Below are positions 5,496 through 10,704 of a DNA stretch of 10,704 nucleotides, one piece after another. The translations under genes were made by a program, and so were the position numbers. Positions within the stretch are counted from its first letter, which is position 1, and each line of letters begins with the position of its first letter. Origin of the DNA: Gemmatimonadota bacterium (GTDB taxonomy: Bacteria; GCA-2686955). The notes beneath the pieces were generated by a model, which saw only the letters and a list, made by a program, of their open reading frames with translations, was not told where the DNA came from and did not search any database. The DNA is taken from positions 1 through 10,704 of the forward strand of contig NYZA01000189.1 of assembly GCA_002686955.1 (NCBI GenBank), written 5' to 3'.

Positions 5496-8375
5496 ATGGC
5501 GCAGAAGAAGGTGTTCGAGGTCGCGAAGCAGTACTCGATCCCGCCGGCGGCGCTCTTGCGCCAGCTGAAAGGGATGGGTTCGGCGGCCACGAGCCCGGTG
5601 AGCACCCTGGAACCGGAGATCCTGGCGGAGTTGGAGAAGAGCGAGCAGGCGAAGCTCGCCGCGCGGAAGAAGAAGACCGCGACTCGCAAGACCGCCAGGA
5701 AGCCCGCCGTTGCCAAATCGGGCGAGAATGGCAAGCCGAAGAAGCCGAAGAAGGCGGCCGCGGTGGCCGATGCGGAGCCGGTCGAGGCCGAGGTGACGGC
5801 TCCGGAGGTGGAGGCGGAACAGACCGCTCCCGCCCAGGTCGAGCCGGTCTCGCGTCCGGCGGACGAGCAGGCGGAGATCGAGTCGAGCGCCGTCGCCGCG
5901 GAACTAGCGGAAGAGGCGGTGATCGATACGCCCGAGGCCAGGGCGGATGACGCTACGGCCGAGGTGGTCGATGAGCAGCCAGAGGTAGCCGACGAGCTGC
6001 CGGAGGTGGCGGTGGCCGAAGAGGCCGAGGCGGTAGAAGCTGTCTCGGGGGTGGCCGAAGAACCGGTGGCCGAGGAGCCCGAGGCCGAGGAACCCGCCCC
6101 TGCCGAGGCGGTCGCCCAAGGGGCCGAGTCGAAGGATGAATCTGCCGCGACGGTTGAGGAGCCGAAGGCCGAAGGCGCGGACGATGCGGATGAGCCCAGT
6201 TCCGAGGTCGCAGCCAAGCAAGAGCCGGAAGAGCCGGAGCAGCGTCCGACGCCCAAATCGATCCCTCAGCCGAAGCAAACCGCCCGCATCCTCTTCCGCC
6301 CGACCACACCGGTCGCACCGACGGTGCCGCCGGCGCAGCAGAGACGCGGAGGCGCGCAGTCGGGGTACCGGCAGGGGGCGCTGCCCTTCGAATCGGCGAC
6401 CCATCCCGACCGCCCGCGAACGGCCGCGAGCATGGCCGGGGCGGTCAGTCGACGAGCGGAAAAGAAGAGGAAGAAGAGAAAGGCGAAAGGGGAGAAGGTC
6501 GACCAGAAGACGGTGCACGCCAGTGTGCGGAAGACCTTCGCCCAGCTCTCGAAGGGCGACCGCCGCAAGAAGCGCAAGCGCGATCGCGAGCAGGACGAAA
6601 TCGAGGTCACGAACGAGCCACGCGTGATTCAGATGGCCGAATACGCCACCGTTTCGGAGCTGGCGCAGGCTCTCCAGGTCGCCGAGAACGAGATCATCCT
6701 GAAGATCTTCGGTTTGGGTGTCATGGCGACGAGGAATCAGCGCCTCGAGATGGACATGATCTCGATGATCGCCGACGAATTCGGCGTTTCCGTGCAGCCG
6801 CTCTCCGAGATCGGCGAGGATCGCTTCCAGGACGAAGAGGACGACACCGAGAAGCTGGTGGCGAGGCACCCGGTCGTGACCGTCATGGGCCACGTCGACC
6901 ATGGAAAGACCTCGCTCCTCGACCAGATCCGCAAGACGAACGTGGTCAAGGGCGAAAAGGGCGGGATTACCCAGCACATCGGTGCGTATGAGGTCGAGAC
7001 CCCTCGCGGCAGCATTACCTTCATGGACACCCCGGGGCACGAGGCGTTCACGGCGATGCGGCTCCGTGGGGCGCAGGTCACCGATCTGGTGATCCTGGTC
7101 GTCGCCGCGGACGACGGTGTGATGCCCCAGACGGTCGAGGCGATCGATCACGCGCGGGCCGCGAAGGTGCCGATCGTCGTCGCCATCAACAAATGCGATC
7201 TTCCCGGTGCCGATCCGCTGCGCGTTCGCCAGAGGCTCACCGAGCACAATCTGGTCGTGGAGGATTTCGGCGGCAAGGTGCAGGCCGTCGAGGTCTCGGC
7301 CAAGAAAGGCGAGGGGCTGGATCGATTGCTCGAGACGGTGCTGCTCGAGGCCGAAATGCTGGAGCTGAAGGCGAATCCCGACCGTCGAGCCGAAGGGGTC
7401 GTGGTTGAAGCCTATCTCGACAAAGGGAAGGGACCTGTCGCGACCGTGCTCGTGGAACGTGGAACCCTCACCGTCGGAGACGCGGTGATCGCGGGATTGC
7501 ACACGGGGAAGGTCCGTGCGTTGCTTGACGAGCGCGACAAGACGATGGAGAAGGTCGGTCCCGCTTCGCCGGCGAAGCTTCTGGGACTTTCGGGCGTCCC
7601 GCAAGCGGGCGATACCTTCCACATCATGAGGGATGAACGCGAGGCACGGGAGATCGCGTCTCAACGCGGTGCCGCCAAGCGGACCAGCGAGCTGAAAAGG
7701 GCAAAAGTCAGCCTCGACAGCTTCATGAGCCAAGCCCAAGACGTCGAGCTGCGCGAGCTTCCGATCATCGTGAAGGGCGATGTCGACGGTTCGGTCGAGG
7801 CCCTGTCGGACTCCCTGGAACGGCTCTCGAACGACGAGGTGCGCGTCGAGGTGATCCGCCGCGGCGTCGGTGGTATCGCCGAATCTGATGTCATGCTCGC
7901 CGCCACGTCGAGCGCCGTGATCCTCGGATTCCACGTGCGGCCCACCGATCGGGCCAGAGATCTCGCGGCCCAGGAACAGGTCGATATTCGGCTGTACGAC
8001 GTCATCTACGATGCTGTGTCCGATGTGCGCATGGCGCTGGAGGGATTGCTGAAGCCGGATATCAAGGAGGAGCTCGATGGGACGGTCGAAGTCCGAGAGG
8101 TCTTCAAGGTCCCGAAGGTGGGCTCGATCGCCGGCTGCTACGTGCTGACCGGAAAGGTCAAACGGAACGGCCGAGTGCGCGTCGTACGCGACGACATCAC
8201 CATCTTCGAGAGCACGATAGCGTCGTTGCGGAGATTCAAGGACGACGCGAAAGAGGTGGCCGAAGGCTTCGAGTGCGGGATCGGGATCGAGCGATTCAAC
8301 GATGTCAAGATCGGCGACCGCCTCGAGGTATTCTCGATCAGAGAGATCGCGCGAAAGCTGGAAGTCGCGCAGTAA
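5496..8375 (+). CDS. infB: Translation initiation factor IF-2
   Basis: A GTPase of 959 residues that brings fMet-tRNA to the 30S subunit and promotes subunit joining. An IF2_N module lies at about 1-50. A long linker rich in Ala, Glu, Pro and Val follows (about 83-265), then a basic tract rich in Lys/Arg (about 319-370), then a second IF2_N module (about 380-432). The G domain has G1 GHVDHGKT (465-472), 'GGITQHIGA' as switch I/G2, G3 DTPGHE (511-516), G4 NKCD (565-568) and G5 SAK (601-603), all intact. Domain II, IF2 C1 and the initiator-tRNA-binding C2 domain ('[15 protein letters not shown]') complete the protein. I chose ATG 5496, with GGAG at 5484-5487 eight bases upstream, over the TTG directly before it. 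It is longer than E. coli IF2 (about 890) because of the N-terminal linker. Confidence 0.97.
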   Translation: MAQKKVFEVAKQYSIPPAALLRQLKGMGSAATSPVSTLEPEILAELEKSEQAKLAARKKKTATRKTARKPAVAKSGENGKPKKPKKAAAVADAEPVEAEVTAPEVEAEQTAPAQVEPVSRPADEQAEIESSAVAAELAEEAVIDTPEARADDATAEVVDEQPEVADELPEVAVAEEAEAVEAVSGVAEEPVAEEPEAEEPAPAEAVAQGAESKDESAATVEEPKAEGADDADEPSSEVAAKQEPEEPEQRPTPKSIPQPKQTARILFRPTTPVAPTVPPAQQRRGGAQSGYRQGALPFESATHPDRPRTAASMAGAVSRRAEKKRKKRKAKGEKVDQKTVHASVRKTFAQLSKGDRRKKRKRDREQDEIEVTNEPRVIQMAEYATVSELAQALQVAENEIILKIFGLGVMATRNQRLEMDMISMIADEFGVSVQPLSEIGEDRFQDEEDDTEKLVARHPVVTVMGHVDHGKTSLLDQIRKTNVVKGEKGGITQHIGAYEVETPRGSITFMDTPGHEAFTAMRLRGAQVTDLVILVVAADDGVMPQTVEAIDHARAAKVPIVVAINKCDLPGADPLRVRQRLTEHNLVVEDFGGKVQAVEVSAKKGEGLDRLLETVLLEAEMLELKANPDRRAEGVVVEAYLDKGKGPVATVLVERGTLTVGDAVIAGLHTGKVRALLDERDKTMEKVGPASPAKLLGLSGVPQAGDTFHIMRDEREAREIASQRGAAKRTSELKRAKVSLDSFMSQAQDVELRELPIIVKGDVDGSVEALSDSLERLSNDEVRVEVIRRGVGGIAESDVMLAATSSAVILGFHVRPTDRARDLAAQEQVDIRLYDVIYDAVSDVRMALEGLLKPDIKEELDGTVEVREVFKVPKVGSIAGCYVLTGKVKRNGRVRVVRDDITIFESTIASLRRFKDDAKEVAEGFECGIGIERFNDVKIGDRLEVFSIREIARKLEVAQ

Positions 8376-8401
8376 AGAGAGCGGAAGCAGAGCCCGAGAC
8401 G

Positions 8402-8794
8402 ATGAGCAATCACCGCGTCCCGAGGGTCGAATCGGAGCTTCGGCGAGAGATCTCTCTGATCTTCGGCGGCTACCTGAAAGACCCCCGCATCACGATGACC
8501 TCGGTCACGGGGGTCAAGGTCAGCCGCGATCTTCGCCACGCCAAGGTCCGGGTCAGTATCGTGGGCGATACGGCGACGGTTCACGAGGTGATGATGGTGC
8601 TCCGGCACGCGGCCAACTCGGTCCGCATGGAGCTCGGGCGCCGCATGCACCTCCGGCGGATTCCGGAGCTCACATTTCTTCACGACGACAGCGTCGATCA
8701 GAGTATGAGGATCGGCGGACTGCTCGCCGAGCTCGCGAAGGAGCGGGATGACCGGGCCAGCGATGATGATCCCGGCCGGGATCCTGACGATTGA
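8402..8794 (+). CDS. rbfA: Ribosome-binding factor A
   Basis: The 130-residue product is a typical RbfA, a KH-fold protein that binds the 30S subunit near the 5' helix of 16S rRNA and is needed for its maturation. Conserved features: N-terminal 'RVESELRREISLIF', 'LKDPRITMTSVTGVKVSRDL', 'AKVRVSIVG' and the C-terminal 'RRIPELTFLHDDSVDQSMRI'. The tail is Asp-rich. The reading frame extends upstream to 8273 inside infB, but that extension is arginine-rich, unlike the family, so ATG 8402, 26 bases after the infB stop, is the start. No strong ribosome-binding site is visible. The last 47 bases overlap truB. Confidence 0.95.
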   Translation: MSNHRVPRVESELRREISLIFGGYLKDPRITMTSVTGVKVSRDLRHAKVRVSIVGDTATVHEVMMVLRHAANSVRMELGRRMHLRRIPELTFLHDDSVDQSMRIGGLLAELAKERDDRASDDDPGRDPDD

Positions 8795-9665
8795 CAAGCC
8801 TTCGGGGCCGACCTCGCACGATGTTGTGCAGATGGTCCGGCGGCTTGCGGGGCGCCGCGTTCGGGTCGGCCATTGCGGTACGCTCGATCCCCTGGCGTCC
8901 GGGCTGCTCGTGCTCACCGTCGCTGCCGCGACCCGCCTGAGCCGCTATTTCGTCGGGCTCGACAAAGAGTACGAGGGCAGAGTGAGACTTGGAGAGGCAA
9001 CCGACACCTTCGACGCTGCGGGCGAAATCACCGAGCGGATGCCCGTGCCCCCCGACCTGGACGAGCAGGCTGTCGGAGCCGCGGCCCGCCGTCTGACCGG
9101 CACGATCGAGCAGGAACCACCCGCCTACTCCGCGATCAAGGTGGAAGGGAAGCGGCTGCACGCGAGGGCGAGAGCGGGCGAAGAGGTTCGGGCTCCAGTG
9201 CGTCGGATCGAGATTCACGATCTCGAGATCACCGCCTTGGAGCTACCCGATATCCGGATCCGCGTTCGCTGCTCGTCCGGTACCTATGTTCGCTCGATCG
9301 CGAGAGACCTGGGCGCGCTTCTGCGTCTGCCCGCGCATCTCGTATCGCTCGTGCGAACCGCGGTCGGCCCCTTCGCGCTTCGAGATGCCGCCCCGCCACC
9401 CGCCGACACCGACGAGCTGCGCGCACGAATCGTTCCGCCCGCCCGCGCTCTCGACTTCCTCCCCGCCATGCTCCTCGACGCGAATCAGGTCGATCGAATG
9501 CGCGTGGGTGGAAGCCTGCCGCTCGGCGATCTGCCCGTGGCTTCCGATAGCCCCCACTCTCCGGTGCGGGCGATCGGCCCCGATGGAGAGCTCGTCGCGA
9601 TGGCCGAAATAGAGCGAGTCGGGGATGCGGGAGTCCTTCAACCACGAGTCGTCCTGTCGAACTAA
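8748..9665 (+). CDS. truB: tRNA pseudouridine(55) synthase TruB
   Basis: The 305-residue product isomerises U55 in the T-loop of most tRNAs. It begins with 'GILTIDKPSGPTSHDVV'. The catalytic aspartate is D47 in the GTLDPLASGLL block. Further family blocks are 'EYEGRVRLGEATDTFDAAGE', 'PPAYSAIKVEGKRLHARARA' and 'CSSGTYVRSIARDLG'. The C-terminal part (about 250-305) fits a PUA-like RNA-binding domain. ATG 8748 is preferred because AAGGAG at 8738-8743 lies just upstream. ATGs at 8763 and 8766 would give an N-terminus closer to most family members but are too far from that site. The start lies inside rbfA, suggesting coupled translation. ribF follows after four bases. Confidence 0.96.
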   Translation: MTGPAMMIPAGILTIDKPSGPTSHDVVQMVRRLAGRRVRVGHCGTLDPLASGLLVLTVAAATRLSRYFVGLDKEYEGRVRLGEATDTFDAAGEITERMPVPPDLDEQAVGAAARRLTGTIEQEPPAYSAIKVEGKRLHARARAGEEVRAPVRRIEIHDLEITALELPDIRIRVRCSSGTYVRSIARDLGALLRLPAHLVSLVRTAVGPFALRDAAPPPADTDELRARIVPPARALDFLPAMLLDANQVDRMRVGGSLPLGDLPVASDSPHSPVRAIGPDGELVAMAEIERVGDAGVLQPRVVLSN

Positions 9666-9669
9666 CGAT

Positions 9670-10611
9670 ATGCGTGTTTTTCCAGAACCTCCGGAGCCGG
9701 TCCAGGAGATCGTCCTCACCCTGGGCAGCTTCGACGGCCTGCACATCGGCCACCGCCGGGTGATCGAAAGGGTCGTGGAGCGGGCATCGGCGATCGACGG
9801 CCGCTCGATGCTGGTCACTTTCGAACCGCACCCGCTCGCCGTCGTCGATCCGGCACGGGCGCCCAAGCTGATCTTGAACCGCCGGGAGAAGTTCGAGCGG
9901 CTGGAATCGCTGGGTCTCGACGACGTATACGAAATCCGGTTCAACCGCGAGATCTCGCTTCTATCGCCGCGAGAATTCGTGCACAAGATGATCCTCTCGC
10001 ACCTCGCCCCCCGCGAAGTCATCATCGGCTACGACCACCATTTCGGCCGCGGCCGCGCGGGCAGCGCCCGATCACTCGCGGAGTTTGGAGAGGAACGGGG
10101 CTTCGGCGTCGAAGTGATCCCGCCGGTGCGGCTCGGGGGTGCGGTGGTCTCGTGCACTCGAATTCGCGTAGCGGTCGCGGAGGGCCGCGTCGACGAAACC
10201 GCCGAGATGCTCGAACGACCCTTCGCGCTTTCGGGCGTCGTTGACCGGGGTGACGGACGGGGCGCCGAGCTCGGCTTTCCGACGGCGAACGTCAGTCTCA
10301 CGGGCGGAGAGCGCGAGAAGATCCAGCCGAAGATCGGAGTGTACGCGGTCGAAGCGCGTACACCGACCAGCGGAACCTGGATCGGCATGCTGAATTTCGG
10401 ACTTCGCCCGACCTTCGGCGAGGACACGGAGGCACGCTACGAGGTGCATCTGCTCGACTTCGAGGGGGATCTCTACGGAGAGCATCTCACGATGCGACTG
10501 CGCCACCGGATCCGCGACGAGCGACACTTCGAGAGCGTCGACGATCTTCGCGCGCAGCTGAAGGACGACCGGCGCCGGTGTCAAGAGCTATTGGGGTCTA
10601 GAGACGGCTAG
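9670..10611 (+). CDS. ribF: Bifunctional riboflavin kinase/FMN adenylyltransferase RibF
   Basis: The 313-residue enzyme phosphorylates riboflavin to FMN and adenylates FMN to FAD. The N-terminal adenylyltransferase domain shows GSFDGLHIGH (19-28; usual form GNFDGVHLGH), 'TFEPHP', 'IIGYDHHFGRGRAG' and 'SCTRIR'. The C-terminal kinase domain shows 'GDGRGAELGFPTAN' with GFPTAN at 202-207, 'GVYAVEA', 'MLNFGLRPTFG' and 'EVHLLDFEGDLYGEHL'. Both domains look complete. ATG 9670 gives the family's N-terminus; a frame opening at 9625 would start within truB and add residues without family resemblance. There is no clear ribosome-binding site in the four-base gap, so translation is probably coupled to truB, a common neighbour. 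It is the last gene of the operon in view. Confidence 0.95.
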   Translation: MRVFPEPPEPVQEIVLTLGSFDGLHIGHRRVIERVVERASAIDGRSMLVTFEPHPLAVVDPARAPKLILNRREKFERLESLGLDDVYEIRFNREISLLSPREFVHKMILSHLAPREVIIGYDHHFGRGRAGSARSLAEFGEERGFGVEVIPPVRLGGAVVSCTRIRVAVAEGRVDETAEMLERPFALSGVVDRGDGRGAELGFPTANVSLTGGEREKIQPKIGVYAVEARTPTSGTWIGMLNFGLRPTFGEDTEARYEVHLLDFEGDLYGEHLTMRLRHRIRDERHFESVDDLRAQLKDDRRRCQELLGSRDG

Positions 10612-10704
10612 CCCGCATTTCTCACCAACTTTCTGCTGTGGCGGCGCATCTCCGCACCCTGGCAGCACTTCCCCCCGTTTCGCTTTGTGCGACGTGCAAC
10701 CAGC
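10612..10704. other. Short region downstream of ribF, nothing identified
   Basis: No gene start, convincing stem with a T-run or promoter is visible. Small GC-rich complementary stretches (GCGG/CCGC around 10640-10660) form only a weak stem, so where the operon ends cannot be told from this window. Confidence 0.3.

Noticed and set aside
4625-6256. 543-residue minus-strand frame over nusA, ylxR/L7Ae and infB
   Set aside because: The serine/alanine-rich product mirrors the Glu/Ala-rich linker codons of IF2 and crosses three well-supported genes.
5904-7934. 676-residue open frame on the minus strand inside infB
   Set aside because: It is antisense to a fully conserved IF2 G domain; its product is compositionally biased, shows no known motif and arises from codon bias in high-GC DNA.
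8273-8401. N-terminal extension of rbfA into infB
   Set aside because: The extra residues are arginine-rich and do not match RbfA; the family N-terminus begins at ATG 8402.
9625-9669. Earlier start of ribF inside truB
   Set aside because: It adds 15 residues unlike RibF N-termini; ATG 9670 fits the family.
10630-10665. Possible terminator after ribF
   Set aside because: Only a four-base GC stem with mismatches and no following T-run.
1-10704. CRISPR arrays, tRNA or rRNA genes, insertion-sequence ends, attachment sites
   Set aside because: No spaced direct repeats, cloverleaf-like segments, rRNA stretches, or transposase or terminal-repeat signals were seen by eye.

Overview
The window is a high-GC bacterial chromosome segment. 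Its core is a translation and ribosome-biogenesis operon on the + strand: rimP - nusA - ylxR/L7Ae fusion - infB - rbfA - truB - ribF (2983-10611). This gene order, an IF2 with two N-terminal IF2_N modules, and the remnant of a DUF222-like HNH endonuclease of a type I associate with Myxococcota and other former Deltaproteobacteria suggest that kind of lineage, or an uncultured relative. The assignment is tentative because no rRNA or other marker is present.

Layout: (1) 1-1670 holds the 3' part of a DUF3604/PHP-like metallohydrolase gene that enters from the left edge. (2) 1671-2893 has no intact gene and looks like a gene graveyard. Next to the DUF3604 stop is a fragment (about 1691-1819, + strand) matching the C-terminus of a minimal nucleotidyltransferase. 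On the - strand (about 1984-2695) is a broken HNH endonuclease gene with an in-frame TGA, an internal deletion and a frame change, but a complete HNH motif. (3) 2894-2982 holds a candidate promoter and a strong hairpin with a T-rich tail just before rimP. It is either an upstream intrinsic terminator or a leader attenuator. (4) 2983-10611 is the operon, with short gaps or overlaps: GTGA coupling between nusA and ylxR, and a 47-nt overlap of rbfA and truB. (5) 10612-10704 holds nothing I can identify.

The operon genes belong together. RimP and RbfA mature the 30S subunit. NusA controls transcription elongation, termination and antitermination. The YlxR-L7Ae protein is an RNA-binding accessory. 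IF2 delivers initiator tRNA. TruB makes pseudouridine 55 in tRNA. RibF makes FMN and FAD and is a frequent neighbour of truB. I see no new multi-gene system. The parts most worth a second look are the two remnants, the rimP leader hairpin, the YlxR-L7Ae fusion and the unusual IF2 N-terminus.
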